Origin: JBGTSJ01 sp041940305 | GTDB lineage: Bacteria > Planctomycetota > Planctomycetia > Planctomycetales > Planctomycetaceae | Assembly: GCA_041940305.1 (NCBI GenBank) | Contig: JBGTSJ010000024.1 | Span: 1 to 64,000 of the forward strand | DNA length: 64,000 nucleotides | Direction: 5' to 3' | Part shown: positions 43,318 through 53,268 of the stretch, one piece after another | Layout of the letters: each line of letters opens with the position of its first letter | Position numbering within the stretch: the stretch's first letter is position 1 | The notes under the pieces: generated by a model | Databases searched by the model: none | Told to the model about the DNA's origin: nothing | What the model saw: the letters and a program-made list of their open reading frames with translations, nothing else | Program-made: the position numbers and the translations under genes

Positions 43318-43674
43318 TCACGAACCGGCGGGCTGCGATGTCAGAAAGCGTCCGCCGCTGATCGACATCCCTTTCTCGCAGGGATGGCACCATTCAATCT
43401 GCACGCGATATTCGAACTGCCGCGTCTCGCTGGCCATCCGTACGGTGACTTCGCCAGGGGGCAACAGGCCCCGGTGAACGAGTCCGATGCCGTAGCGGCT
43501 GATCTCGCGGGTCATTGCGGAAATGGTGTTGCCGCGGTACGTAATGATCTCGGCGGGGACGGCGAGTTCCAGGCGTTCCGCGACGCGGTCGTGCTCGACG
43601 TCGGATTTCCCGATGCAGTCGAGAATCGACTTGAGTTCATCCAGGGTGGGTCGCTTCCAGGGATCGCTCGACAT
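43318..43674 (-). CDS. PilZ-like domain protein
   Basis: A 118-residue protein. After a short N-terminal helix it shows a beta-barrel pattern compatible with PilZ: AERLELAVPAEIITYRG, then the D/N-x-S-x-x-G-like TREISRYGIGLVHRG, VTVRMASETRQFEYRVQIEWC. The RxxxR c-di-GMP motif is degenerate, so nucleotide binding is doubtful. It is convergent with the FHA gene 24 bases away. Confidence 0.65.
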   Translation of the reverse strand: MSSDPWKRPTLDELKSILDCIGKSDVEHDRVAERLELAVPAEIITYRGNTISAMTREISRYGIGLVHRGLLPPGEVTVRMASETRQFEYRVQIEWCHPCEKGMSISGGRFLTSQPAGS

Positions 43675-43984
43675 AGGGGGTCAGATGGCTCGTGCGCGAG
43701 TCGCGATTCAACCCCGTCCGCAGGGTCAGAAGCTGTGCTTGGCCGCTTCCGAGGCGTGCGGTCCTTCATCGGGGGTGGTCCCGGGAACTATAGGACACGC
43801 AACACGGCCCGGCGGGCGAAATTGACCCCCAGTGCGGGGCGGGGGCTGTCCAAACGCAGGGGCGCCCTGCGGCGGCATTGGCGCAGGCCGAAGTCGTGCG
43901 AAGCGGACCGGCCAATCGAGTCGGTGTGACAGTCACTCCCATCCGCACGATCGCCCGGATCGTGCCAATCGCACGCTGGCGGTC
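43675..43984. other. intergenic region without recognisable features
   Basis: 310 bases between the PilZ-like start and the end of the lipoprotein gene, both minus strand. Open frames here have no convincing start or composition. No repeats or strong hairpins were seen. Confidence 0.55.
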
Positions 43985-45586
43985 TCAGGCCGGAGTCATA
44001 GTGCGCCCGCGCCGCACTCTGACGAGCACGGCTCCGGCAAACAGGGCGACGGCGCCGAAGACCCACCATGTCATGCCGCCGCGGCGCTGCCTGGTTTCGG
44101 CACGATCGGAGCGGCCCGGCTCTGCGACGCGGCGGTGCTCGGCTCCGACATCGAGGGGAGGAGGAGGCGCGACTGAGGACGGCGCACTGGCATCGGACTC
44201 ACGAATCAGGGCCGGTCCCGACAGCGACGGTCCAGAGAGGGACGATGTTTCCGGCCTGCCCAACCAGAGGCTCCCGGCGTGGGGCTCGAGGCGGCGGGGG
44301 AGCCGATCGCCGGATGTGGAATCCTCTGCCGGCGCCTTCAAGACGGCATGTTCCACGGGCTCCGGAGCTCGCCGGAACGGTGCGGGGGACGTATCCACCA
44401 CGGCCAGCGAAACAGGCGTGTTGGCCTTGACGCCGCGCCATTCGTGCACCGGCGGGAAGGCTTCGTCGAAACCGAGTGACGGAGCCGCCGGCCGTTGCGG
44501 CGCAATCGCAGCGACCTCTGCGGACGGCGGAGCGTGCGTTCCGGATTGTGGCGAAGCGGCCCCCGGGAACTGCGTGGAAGCTGCGATCGCTGGCGTCGTC
44601 GCACTCACTTCGCTGGCGGGATTCTGGCTGGCGTTGGGACCAATTGAAATCTCGCCGAACGGATCGCGTCGCGGAGCCGTCTGCATCTTCTCGGCAAGGC
44701 GGCGGGCCAGATCAGCCGGTTGCTCCTGCTGCGGCGTGAAGACCAGCTGCTCACGATCGGCCAGACGCTCGGCGAGAATCGCCGCATGATACGCCTCATG
44801 CAGAGCGCCCTGTCCTTCATGACGGCGCGCTTCGGCGAGTAACGCGTCGACCTGAGTTCGCAGCGAGTCCGCTGCGGCGGGAGGTGGGGCAGACGCCTGG
44901 GGAGCCGGCACGGGGTCAGCAGGCGGCCCCGCCGCCTCGGCCTGTGCAAAGGCGGGCGTCTGATAGCCGGTCGTTGTCGATCCGGCGGGCGCCGGCGTAT
45001 TCGATTCGCGCGCCCATTCCGGAGTATCGGCCGCGGGCGTGGGAGCGACACTGACGCGGGCGGGTGCAGAGTCCGCACGAACTGGCTTTTCGGACTCCAA
45101 CATCTTCCACAGGTCGGCGTCGGACAGTTTCTGCTGTCCAGTCGCGCGTGAGTCGCCGGATGACTCCCGGGATGTCTCGCTCAGCGACGAGCGGGTTACC
45201 GTTCGTGTGGCGTCGTCCCGCCGCGCGGCCGGCTTCTCTGCTTCTGCCGCCAGGAAGGGATCCTGAGCGCCATCGCTCTCGGGGGTGCGGCGATCAACGA
45301 AGGCGGAAAAGATGCGTCCGTTCCGAGGTTCAGCAGTCTCCTGTTTGTCCGCCGGCTCCTCGCGCTTCATGCGCAGGAGACGGGCCAGACTGGTTGCTTC
45401 CGGACCGGAATTCACCTGCTGGACGTCACGCTGAGCGTCGGCGGCGATCTCCTCTCCGCGGGAAACTCGCGACGAGAGGTTGAAGTGGCCACCCGAGCAG
45501 CCGAGCGCGCCCAGCCCCAGGCAGAGCAGCGCGGCGGGAGCGTGGTGCTTGAAATACTCGCGAAACAGCGTCCTGCGGGGAGTCAT
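43985..45586 (-). CDS. large Ala/Pro/Ser-rich lipoprotein with C-terminal membrane helix
   Basis: A 533-residue protein of unknown function. The start MTPRRTLFREYF gives a type II signal peptide with lipobox ALGC (about Cys 31). Most of the chain is low complexity (PAPQASAPPPAAADSL, TGYQTPAFAQAEAA), with one helical segment about 240-300 that looks TPR-like (LRTQVDALLAEARRHEGQGA, HEAYHAAILAERLADREQ). A TM helix lies near the C-terminus (TWWVFGAVALFAGAVLV) followed by a basic tail. It could bridge two membranes or the wall zone. An upstream frame to 45742 is open but less likely. Confidence 0.75.
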   Translation of the reverse strand: MTPRRTLFREYFKHHAPAALLCLGLGALGCSGGHFNLSSRVSRGEEIAADAQRDVQQVNSGPEATSLARLLRMKREEPADKQETAEPRNGRIFSAFVDRRTPESDGAQDPFLAAEAEKPAARRDDATRTVTRSSLSETSRESSGDSRATGQQKLSDADLWKMLESEKPVRADSAPARVSVAPTPAADTPEWARESNTPAPAGSTTTGYQTPAFAQAEAAGPPADPVPAPQASAPPPAAADSLRTQVDALLAEARRHEGQGALHEAYHAAILAERLADREQLVFTPQQEQPADLARRLAEKMQTAPRRDPFGEISIGPNASQNPASEVSATTPAIAASTQFPGAASPQSGTHAPPSAEVAAIAPQRPAAPSLGFDEAFPPVHEWRGVKANTPVSLAVVDTSPAPFRRAPEPVEHAVLKAPAEDSTSGDRLPRRLEPHAGSLWLGRPETSSLSGPSLSGPALIRESDASAPSSVAPPPPLDVGAEHRRVAEPGRSDRAETRQRRGGMTWWVFGAVALFAGAVLVRVRRGRTMTPA

Positions 45587-45972
45587 GGGCGTACTTCCGT
45601 CCGTGGAAGCAGCGACAGCGGCTCCAGACCCGCGCGGCCGCACAGGGAATCCGTCCCCATGAAGTCCGGGCGAGCAATTAGGAGAAGTCCGGCAGGCGGG
45701 AATGGCGAAAGAGCAACGCGCTCCAGCGGCCCGGATGACCATATCCCCCCTGGAACCGGGTCAACCGCGTCGTGCGAAAACCGTGAAGACTGGGTCGTCT
45801 CCCGTCGTATCGGCGGGTCTGGCGGGACGACGTGAAGCGATTCCTCCGGACGTGCGCGGTTTACCGCGCTTGCCGGGTCTACCGGCGTTAACGCTTGCCA
45901 CCCCTCCGCAATGTGCGAAACAAGGCCTCGATGTGACGGAATCGAGGGGTGCCAGACAGGGCGATCGAGAAC
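45587..45972. other. intergenic region without recognisable features
   Basis: 386 bases between the lipoprotein start and the PCMT stop, both minus strand. It should contain the lipoprotein promoter. No gene, repeat or terminator could be supported. Confidence 0.55.
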
Positions 45973-47211
45973 TCAGCGGGGGTGCGGCGTCAGATTGACG
46001 TTGTCGATCCAGAGTGATCCGGTCGCACCGTTGAGGCCGACCTGGACGATCGCCTCGCGCGTCGAGGCGGGGACTGCGATCCGCTCCGCCACCGACTGCC
46101 AGTTCTGCGACTCCGCCAGCCACGGGCCGATCGATTGCTGGCCGATCGGTTGCCGCCGCTGATCGAAGAAGTGAATGATCAGCTGCGGCGATTCCCCCGG
46201 ACCCGGTCCGCGGCGGACCTGCTCCACCTTGATGTTCAGGCTCAGGGTGATCTGGGGGACCTGTGTGCCGTCGAGCGCGAGTCCTTGGAGGATGTGCGAT
46301 GTGCGGCCCGGATCGGAGTTCTCGAACACCAGGTAGTTGCTCCCCTGCGGCGCGCCCGAGTCCTCGATGCGGGTGCGCCGCTGGTAGTGCCAGCCTGTGG
46401 CGAGTCCGTCGTCGCGCAGATTCTCGAATCCGCCGTTGACGAGTTCCGGGCGGCGAGGGTCCGGTTGGACGGAGCGTTCATGCTCGGATCGCCCGGTCAT
46501 CGGCACGAACAACGTGGGGAGCAACTCGGTGGTGACCAGCTGGCCGTCCTTCTTCTCCAGCAGATGAAAGACCTGCTGATACCGCTCGCCAAGCGGAATG
46601 ATCATCCGGCCCCCGTCCTTCAACTGATCCACCAGCGGCTGGGGGACCGCTTCGGGCGAGCAGGTGACGATGATCTTGTCGAAGGGCGCATGCTCCTCCC
46701 AACCCTCGTAGCCGTCTCCCACCGTCGTGTGCACGTTGTCGCAGTCGAGCTGCTTGAGGATCTTCTCGGCGTTGCGGCCCAGTTGCGGAATGATCTCGAT
46801 GCTGTATACCTCGGCGACCAGGCTGGAGAGCACGGCCGCCTGATAGCCGCTCCCCGTGCCGATTTCGAGCACGCGGTCCTCCGGCTGGGGATCGAGCACC
46901 TGCGTCATATAGGCGACGATGAACGGCGGTGAGATGGTCTGCTTGAATCCGATATCGAGCGCCTGATCAAAGTAGGCCAGCTGCCGCAGGTTCGAGCGGA
47001 CAAACAGATGCCGCGGGACGCTCCGCATCGATTCCAGCACGCGTTCGTTCGTGATTCCTTCATCGGCCAGATCCTCGTTGACCATCTTCAGCCGCAGGGC
47101 CAGATACGGGTCCCGCGCCTGGGCGGGAAGCCGGTCCGCCAGCGCGGACATCAGGATCAGTGCCGCGAGGATGCGGGACGCCAAAGCAGGAATGCAGACA
47201 CGGCGCGGCAT
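45973..47211 (-). CDS. exported protein-L-isoaspartate O-methyltransferase with C-terminal beta-sandwich
   Basis: A 412-residue PCMT, which repairs isoaspartyl residues using S-adenosylmethionine. The N-terminus is a signal peptide (IPALASRILAALILMSALADRLPAQA), unusual for a normally cytosolic enzyme. The catalytic domain (about 30-240) has the substrate loop FKQTISPPFIVAYM, SAM motif VLEIGTGSGYQAAVLS and DKIIVTCSPEAVPQPLVDQL. The C-terminal 170 residues (about 245-412) look like a carbohydrate-binding or jelly-roll module (ELVNGGFENLRDDGLATGWH, NWQSVAERIAVPA, GSLWIDNVNLTP). Start 47211 is chosen because it gives the signal peptide directly. It is divergent from kdsA. Confidence 0.88.
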   Translation of the reverse strand: MPRRVCIPALASRILAALILMSALADRLPAQARDPYLALRLKMVNEDLADEGITNERVLESMRSVPRHLFVRSNLRQLAYFDQALDIGFKQTISPPFIVAYMTQVLDPQPEDRVLEIGTGSGYQAAVLSSLVAEVYSIEIIPQLGRNAEKILKQLDCDNVHTTVGDGYEGWEEHAPFDKIIVTCSPEAVPQPLVDQLKDGGRMIIPLGERYQQVFHLLEKKDGQLVTTELLPTLFVPMTGRSEHERSVQPDPRRPELVNGGFENLRDDGLATGWHYQRRTRIEDSGAPQGSNYLVFENSDPGRTSHILQGLALDGTQVPQITLSLNIKVEQVRRGPGPGESPQLIIHFFDQRRQPIGQQSIGPWLAESQNWQSVAERIAVPASTREAIVQVGLNGATGSLWIDNVNLTPHPR

Positions 47212-47427
47212 GAAAGCTCTCCGCGGACGAAATCGGACGGGCACAGGGGGAGTATACAAGGCAATGCGGAATCACGGCCAGAAGAGTTGTGGATGGCGCG
47301 GGCTCCCCACTGCCCGATCGCGCTCGCCGCAGGAACGTCAGTGTCATCGAATCCCGGCGTCGCCTAGAATCCCGATGCTTGGGCGGACCAGGAGTGTCGC
47401 CCGCTCAGTCCGGCGAGGGATGCAGAC

Positions 47428-48261
47428 GTGCCTGAGAACCCCATTTCGTTCGACCAGTACCGTTGCGGCCAAGGCCAGCCGCTGCTGTTTATCGCAGGGC
47501 CGTGCGTCATCGAGAATGAAGAGCTGATCACCCGCGTCTCCGGCGAACTGGCGGAACTCGCGGCTCGGGAGAAGCTGCAACTGGTCTTCAAGTCGAGCTT
47601 CGACAAGGCGAACCGCACCAGCATCAAAAGCTTCCGGGGACCGGGGCTTGAAAAGGGACTGGAGATTCTGGCTCGAGTCCGCGAGAAGACCGGCCTGCCC
47701 GTGACGACGGACATCCACGCCGTCGAGCATGCGGCCCCGGCGGCCCAAGTCTGCCGCATCCTGCAGATCCCGGCGTTTCTGGCGAGGCAGACCGATCTCG
47801 TGGCGGCCGCCGCGGAATCCGCCGCCCGGCACGATGGAATCGTGAACGTGAAGAAGCCGCAGTTCGTCGCGCCCGAGGACGTCGTCCATGCGGTGCGGAA
47901 GTGCGAAGAGGCGGGGAGCCGCCGCGTGATGCTCACTGAGCGCGGGACCACGTTTGGATACGGCCGGCTGGTGAATGACATGCAGTCGATTCCCACGATG
48001 CAGAAACTCGGCACGCCGGTGATCTTCGATGCGACGCACAGCGTGCAGCGTCCCGGCGGCAGCACGACCGGCGGCGCCCGGGAGATGATCATCCCACTGG
48101 CCAGGGCTGCGGTCGCCGCCGGCTGCGACGGGGTGTTCATCGAGACCCATCCGGATCCCGACAAGGCGCTGAGCGACGGGCCCAACATGCTGCCACTGGC
48201 CGAATTGCCGCAGCTTCTCCGGCAATTGACGCGGATTCGCGAACTGGTGCTGAGCTTCTGA
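47428..48261 (+). CDS. kdsA: 3-deoxy-8-phosphooctulonate (KDO8P) synthase
   Basis: Condenses arabinose-5-phosphate and phosphoenolpyruvate to KDO-8-phosphate for lipopolysaccharide. The 277 residues carry all KdsA motifs: [99 protein letters not shown] and [20 protein letters not shown]. The Cys in AGPC marks the metal-dependent class. Start is GTG 47428 ([10 protein letters not shown]). Its presence supports an LPS-bearing Gram-negative envelope. Confidence 0.97.
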   Translation: MPENPISFDQYRCGQGQPLLFIAGPCVIENEELITRVSGELAELAAREKLQLVFKSSFDKANRTSIKSFRGPGLEKGLEILARVREKTGLPVTTDIHAVEHAAPAAQVCRILQIPAFLARQTDLVAAAAESAARHDGIVNVKKPQFVAPEDVVHAVRKCEEAGSRRVMLTERGTTFGYGRLVNDMQSIPTMQKLGTPVIFDATHSVQRPGGSTTGGAREMIIPLARAAVAAGCDGVFIETHPDPDKALSDGPNMLPLAELPQLLRQLTRIRELVLSF

Positions 48262-48436
48262 ACGGAGCCCGCCGCTCCGGAGGCCGGCCCCCGGCAGATT
48301 TCCGCCTGCCTGTGCGATGAGGCGGTGGGCGTCGATTTCTTCGCGTGGACTTCATCCGTCGCGTTCTGGTCACCGCCCATGACGGGCCCTACACTGGCCG
48401 TGTTGTCCTTCATTCCCTGTTTTCACCGTCTGATCC

Positions 48437-50062
48437 ATGTCGCAGTCAGCCACCGATCCGTCGTCGTCCCGCTGGCGGATCTGGGCCGCCGTGGGAGGCG
48501 GCCTGTTGATTCTGATCCTGCTGTTCCTGGCCGGAGGGGGAGGGTCCGATCCGGGAACCGCGACGATCAGCGAAGATGAGGACAACGCCCGAGCCGAGAT
48601 CGAACTCCGCCGCCAGCTGGCCGAAACGCTGGACGGCCTCCGCCCCGAACGGATCGGCGTCAGCGCGACACTTGAAGGTCAGGTCGACGATCTGAACCTG
48701 TGGTGGGTCGACTACTCGGAATCCGCCGGCGTCGAGATGCCGGCCGGGACGGCGGACGCCGTCATGGGCTGGCTGGGGGACGAGGCCGCACAGCAGGCGG
48801 CGGCGGACCGCTTCGATGTCCGCGACGCCGCGCACATCCGCGACGCGCTGATGTTCCGCGCGATCGCCGAGTCGATCGTCGCCTCGGCCGATGACGACCT
48901 GCAGCGGACCGTCAACGCGTTCGACTTCGTCATGCGGCACGTCTCGCTGCTGAATCGGACGGATGCGGATCCGGCGATGACGGCCTTCGAGGTTCTGTTG
49001 CTGGGGCGCGGCAATGCGTCCGAGCGGGCATGGGCATTCGTGGAGATCCTTCGGCAACTTGAGATCGACGCCGTCATTCTGCAGCATCCGACATCCGCGA
49101 AGTCGTTGCTGGTCGGGGCCGTCGTACCAGATTCGGGCGTCCATCTGTTCGATCCCGAACTGGGGCTGCCCGTGCCCGCCGCTGCATCCGACGCCGGCAT
49201 ACTTCCAGGACAGCCTGCGACGCTGGAAGCCGCCCGTGCGGATGACTCGCTGCTGCGGCAATTCGACATTCCGGATGGGAGGACATACGTCTGGTCGTCT
49301 GAGTCGCTCTCCACGGCGGAGGTTCAGTTCGTCACTTCGGCGGCGTGGTCGGCTCCGCGGATGCAAATCACCCAGGCGGCGCTTCCGGAAGAGTATGCGG
49401 CCATCTTGTACGACGGCGTTGTGGAGAGCGAGTCAGGTCGAGAGCCTCTCGATGAACGGATCGCGGACGCGGGTCAAAACGGACTCTGGCCGGCGGATGC
49501 GTTGCGTGCGTGGCCGTTTCCCGAACAGCGTGCGGCGGCCTTCTTCGCTGCGGGCGGAGAACAGACGCCGGCACTCCAATCGATGTTCCGAATCATTCGC
49601 GGCCCGCGCATCCTGCGGAAACAGATCATCGATGGTCGCGACCAGATCGTCGAGACCGACTCTCCACAGCCGCTTCGGGCCGTGCGCGTGCTGCACATGC
49701 GGGGTGAACTGCAGGACGCGCTGACGGCGTACGGAACGATCCGCTCGGCGCCCCCGCAACTGGGGTCGAACGTTTTTGCCCGGGAAGAGAGCGTGTACTG
49801 GATCGCTGTCTGCCAGTACGAACTGGGGCGGTACGATGCGGCCGTCAACACGCTTGTGCTGTATCTCCGCGACTATCCGGGGGGGGGCTGGGTCCAGTCG
49901 TCCCTTTCGCTGCTGGCGCTGTGCGAAATGAGTCGCGGGCAATCGGCGGCGGCCGTCGAGGTGCTGCAGACATCGGCCGGAGAAACGCCGACGCTGCGCG
50001 AATCGTTCCTCATCCGCCGCTGGCAGTCCGCGGCGGAGACGTCATCTTCCGCGACCGAATGA
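48437..50062 (+). CDS. membrane-anchored protein with TPR-like C-terminus
   Basis: A 541-residue protein with an N-terminal TM anchor at about 14-33 (IWAAVGGGLLILILLFLAGG). The central part (about 110-260) contains MRHVSLLNRTDADPAMTAFEVLLLGRGNASERAWAFVEILRQL, which recalls transglutaminase-like domains, but a full Cys-His-Asp triad is not evident. C-terminal repeats (AVRVLHMRGELQDALTAYG, EESVYWIAVCQYELGRYDAA) are TPR-like. Planctomycete-specific in appearance; function unknown. Confidence 0.8.
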   Translation: MSQSATDPSSSRWRIWAAVGGGLLILILLFLAGGGGSDPGTATISEDEDNARAEIELRRQLAETLDGLRPERIGVSATLEGQVDDLNLWWVDYSESAGVEMPAGTADAVMGWLGDEAAQQAAADRFDVRDAAHIRDALMFRAIAESIVASADDDLQRTVNAFDFVMRHVSLLNRTDADPAMTAFEVLLLGRGNASERAWAFVEILRQLEIDAVILQHPTSAKSLLVGAVVPDSGVHLFDPELGLPVPAAASDAGILPGQPATLEAARADDSLLRQFDIPDGRTYVWSSESLSTAEVQFVTSAAWSAPRMQITQAALPEEYAAILYDGVVESESGREPLDERIADAGQNGLWPADALRAWPFPEQRAAAFFAAGGEQTPALQSMFRIIRGPRILRKQIIDGRDQIVETDSPQPLRAVRVLHMRGELQDALTAYGTIRSAPPQLGSNVFAREESVYWIAVCQYELGRYDAAVNTLVLYLRDYPGGGWVQSSLSLLALCEMSRGQSAAAVEVLQTSAGETPTLRESFLIRRWQSAAETSSSATE

Positions 50063-50153
50063 GCGGGCCGAGGCAGTTACAAGCCGAAATCTCCGGCGGT
50101 GACGCGCAGCGCCGGCTCAGACTCATGATCGCTGTCCCCTGGTCCATCGTCGC

Positions 50154-51224
50154 ATGCTGACGTTCCTCGCGCGGCGCTGGTTTCTGATCGGCATGCTGAT
50201 CTTCATGCCGGGAGGGTTCTGGCTTGGGATTTCTCTCGGCGGCGCGCGGATCGACCGGTTTCAGGAGTGGCTCGGCCCGCACGCGGCGACGGCCCTGACC
50301 GCGCTCGTGCTGTTCCTCATGTCGGTCACGCTCGACAACCGCAGGCTGCGGGCCGCGCTCAGCCGTCCCGGTCCGGTGATCTGGGCGACGGCCGTCACGT
50401 ACGTTCTTATTCCGCTGGCGGCCTGGCCGTTGAGCCGCCTGCAGGTCACGTTCGATTTCACGATCGGCCTGCTCATCGCCGGAACCGTCCCCTGCACGAT
50501 GGCTGCGGCCTCCGTCTGGACGCGCAAGGCGCAGGGGAACGACGCCGTCTCATTGCTGGTGACGCTCGTCACCAACAGCCTCTGCTTCCTGGTGACGCCG
50601 CTGTGGCTCACGCTGCTGGTTCCGTCTCCCGGGGGCAGCGGCCCGTCGATCGAGATGGACACGCCGGCACTGATGCAGAAGCTGGTGGTGTCGGCTTTGC
50701 TGCCGATCACCGTCGGACAACTGCTGCGCACCGCTCCCCTGGTGGCAGCCGCGGCCGACCGGCGCAAAGTGCAGCTGGGCGTCATCGCTCAGTTGTGCAT
50801 TCTACTGATCATTGCCTGGGAGTCGGTCAAGGCCGGTCCGAAGGTCTCGGGAGGGGCCGGTTCCATCGGCGGCGCCTCCGCGGTGATTGTTGCGCTCGGG
50901 TCGTGCATTGCACTGCATGTGGCGGCGATGGCGGTCGCCCATTGGGTGGCTCGAGGGTTGCGATTCGATCCGGCCGATCGGGCGGCTGTCGTGTTTGCCG
51001 CCAGCCAGAAGACCCTCCCCATCGGCGTCTATGTCGCCGCGGCATTCTCGTCCGCCGGCGCGCCGCTCGCCGTCATTCCGATGCTGATGTACCACGCGTC
51101 CCAGTTGTTCATCGACACGGCGGTTGCCGACCGGCTCGCGGCCGGAATGCGGGCAGCTGAGGGCTCCCCGGAGGAGGCGGCTCCAGCGGCCGCCGATCTC
51201 AACGATGAGGACGCGGCTGGCTGA
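50154..51224 (+). CDS. bile acid:sodium symporter-like (SBF) membrane protein
   Basis: A 356-residue polytopic protein of the SBF-like/BASS fold with nine to ten TM helices. Landmarks are LTALVLFLMSVTLDNRRLR, LLIAGTVPCTMAAASVWTRKAQGNDAVSLLVTLVTNSLCFL (the family crossover region) and AAVVFAASQKTLPIGVYVAAAF. The substrate cannot be assigned; related proteins move organic anions. The C-terminal 30 residues are hydrophilic. Confidence 0.87.
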   Translation: MLTFLARRWFLIGMLIFMPGGFWLGISLGGARIDRFQEWLGPHAATALTALVLFLMSVTLDNRRLRAALSRPGPVIWATAVTYVLIPLAAWPLSRLQVTFDFTIGLLIAGTVPCTMAAASVWTRKAQGNDAVSLLVTLVTNSLCFLVTPLWLTLLVPSPGGSGPSIEMDTPALMQKLVVSALLPITVGQLLRTAPLVAAAADRRKVQLGVIAQLCILLIIAWESVKAGPKVSGGAGSIGGASAVIVALGSCIALHVAAMAVAHWVARGLRFDPADRAAVVFAASQKTLPIGVYVAAAFSSAGAPLAVIPMLMYHASQLFIDTAVADRLAAGMRAAEGSPEEAAPAAADLNDEDAAG

Positions 51225-51305
51225 GTCCCCCGGCGGGCGACGGGCCGGACTTGTCGCGGTAGACTGGCTCACACCTTGTCCCATTCCTGTGAGCTGCCGT
51301 TGCCG

Positions 51306-53222
51306 ATGAAATCGATCGCCTGGAGTCTGTCCGTCGCCGTTCTGATCGGGACCTGCGTGCCGTTGGGCGCCGCGGAACCGGAATCGCGGGAGCCGATCCG
51401 GCTTGATCCGCTGGTGCGTTCGCGATGCCTGGATGTGCTGCGCGAGGGACTCGCCGGCCGTGATTTCTGGCCGGCCATGCATGCCGCCGAAGGACTCAGC
51501 GTGGCCGGTTACGGCGCGGAACTGCAGCCGCTGCTGCGCAAGCTGCTCGCCACCGAGACCGACGATCAGCATCGCTGCGGTCTGGCGAGGGAGCTGGTTC
51601 GCGCGGGAGACCGCCATGCAGCGGCCGTCATGCTCGACATCCTCGCCGGTCAGGACACTTATGGGCACGTGCACGCCGCCGAGAGTCTTTACAAGGTGTG
51701 GGAGATCGGGGACGGCGCCGCTCTGCGGGAAGCGCTCGCGCGGGAGGGGTATCCGCGGCTGAATATCATGGCGGCCGCGGCGCTCGCCCGGGCGGGGAAT
51801 CCGCAGGCGCTCCCGGTGGTGCGGGCACAGTTGCAGAGCGACGACCTGGAACTCAGCCGCACCGCTGCCTGGGTGCTGGCCCGCGTCGGCGATGACTCGG
51901 ACATCGAACCCATTCGCGAGCAGATTACGCGCAGCGACGATCCGCTGACCGTCGCATACTTCGAACATGCGCTCGCCACGCTGGGAGATGAGGCGGGGCG
52001 TGCTCAGCTTGTGGAGAACCTTTCGCACGCGGAGGCCGCGGTGCGGACGTATGCCGCGGAGTTTGTCCCCGACGCGCGTGTGACCGAGGCGGCGCCGCGG
52101 CTGATCGAGATGCTCGAAGATCCCTACCCGGATGCCCGCATCCGGGCCGCGCATGCATTGCTGGCGCTCGCTCAGCCTGCGCCGGCGGATATTGCCGAGG
52201 ACGTATCGGTGCTCGTGTATGAAGCGACTGCGGAGCATCCCCGATACACGGAAGGGAGCGTCGTCGCACTGCGGGACGGCACGCTGCTGTTCGCGGTGAC
52301 GGAATTCGGCGGCACGGGCAGCGACTTCGCGCAGGCGCACATCGTGGCCCGCACTTCGTCCGACGGAGGCCGCAGCTGGAGCGACCAGCGCATTCTCCAG
52401 GAAAACACGGGGAAGCAGAACGTGATGAGCTGCACGCTCCGCTGGATCGGCGATGTCTCGCATCCCCAACTCGCACTCTTCTACCTGCAGAAGAATGCCT
52501 ATGACGATCTGCAGATGTTCGTTCGGTTCTCCGACGATGAGGGACGGACATTCGGCGAGCCGGTTCGCGTGACGACCGATCCCGGATATCACGTCGTCAA
52601 CAATGACCGGGTCACACAGCTCTCAACCCGGCGTCTCGTGGTGCCGGCCGCGTCCACAGCGGACGTGCACGCGGAGAACCACTTCGTCTGCCACTGCTAC
52701 TTTTCCGGCGACGACGGCCGCACCTGGATCGCCGGTGAAGGCCGCGTCGATCTGCCTAAACGGGGCGCGATGGAGCCCGAGGTCCTGGAGCTTAAAGACG
52801 GTCGGCTGATGATGATCATCCGGACGCAGTTGGGGTACATCGCCGCCAGCTATTCCGACGACGGTGGCGACACCTGGAGCGAGGCCGAGCCGCTGGATGT
52901 CACCGCGCCCGAAGCGCCGGCGACGATCCGTCGCATTCCGGCGACCGGCGATCTGCTCCTGATCTGGAACAACACCTACGACCCCGGCGCCGGCCATGGG
53001 GGAGCGAGGACGCCGCTGACCGCCGCCGTCTCATCCGACGAAGGCCAGACCTGGACGCACGTCCGCAACCTGGAATCGGACCCGTCTCATACCTATGCGT
53101 ATACCAGCGTCCTGTTCCACCGGGGCCGCGCCCTGCTGACGTACTGGGAGAGCGGCCCCGCGGCCGGACAGCTCTCGTCACGCTTTCGCTCGCTGCCGGT
53201 GAGCTGGTTCTACGCGGAATGA
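51306..53222 (+). CDS. exported HEAT-repeat plus sialidase-type propeller protein
   Basis: A 638-residue protein with a signal peptide (KSIAWSLSVAVLIGTCVPLGAA). Residues about 30-310 are HEAT/PBS-lyase-like repeats (AESLYKVWEIGDGAALREAL and similar). Residues about 315-635 are a six-bladed BNR/sialidase propeller with five Asp boxes: SSDGGRSW, SDDEGRTF, GDDGRTW, SDDGGDTW, SSDEGQTW. A neuraminidase-like Arg triad is plausible but cannot be fixed from sequence alone. ATG 51306 follows an upstream in-frame ATG at 51276 that would delay the signal peptide. It probably acts on envelope or environmental glycans. Confidence 0.86.
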   Translation: MKSIAWSLSVAVLIGTCVPLGAAEPESREPIRLDPLVRSRCLDVLREGLAGRDFWPAMHAAEGLSVAGYGAELQPLLRKLLATETDDQHRCGLARELVRAGDRHAAAVMLDILAGQDTYGHVHAAESLYKVWEIGDGAALREALAREGYPRLNIMAAAALARAGNPQALPVVRAQLQSDDLELSRTAAWVLARVGDDSDIEPIREQITRSDDPLTVAYFEHALATLGDEAGRAQLVENLSHAEAAVRTYAAEFVPDARVTEAAPRLIEMLEDPYPDARIRAAHALLALAQPAPADIAEDVSVLVYEATAEHPRYTEGSVVALRDGTLLFAVTEFGGTGSDFAQAHIVARTSSDGGRSWSDQRILQENTGKQNVMSCTLRWIGDVSHPQLALFYLQKNAYDDLQMFVRFSDDEGRTFGEPVRVTTDPGYHVVNNDRVTQLSTRRLVVPAASTADVHAENHFVCHCYFSGDDGRTWIAGEGRVDLPKRGAMEPEVLELKDGRLMMIIRTQLGYIAASYSDDGGDTWSEAEPLDVTAPEAPATIRRIPATGDLLLIWNNTYDPGAGHGGARTPLTAAVSSDEGQTWTHVRNLESDPSHTYAYTSVLFHRGRALLTYWESGPAAGQLSSRFRSLPVSWFYAE

Positions 53223-53268
53223 AGGCCCCCGGCTTCTCCGTAAGAGACCGCGGTTCTGACAGATGGGA

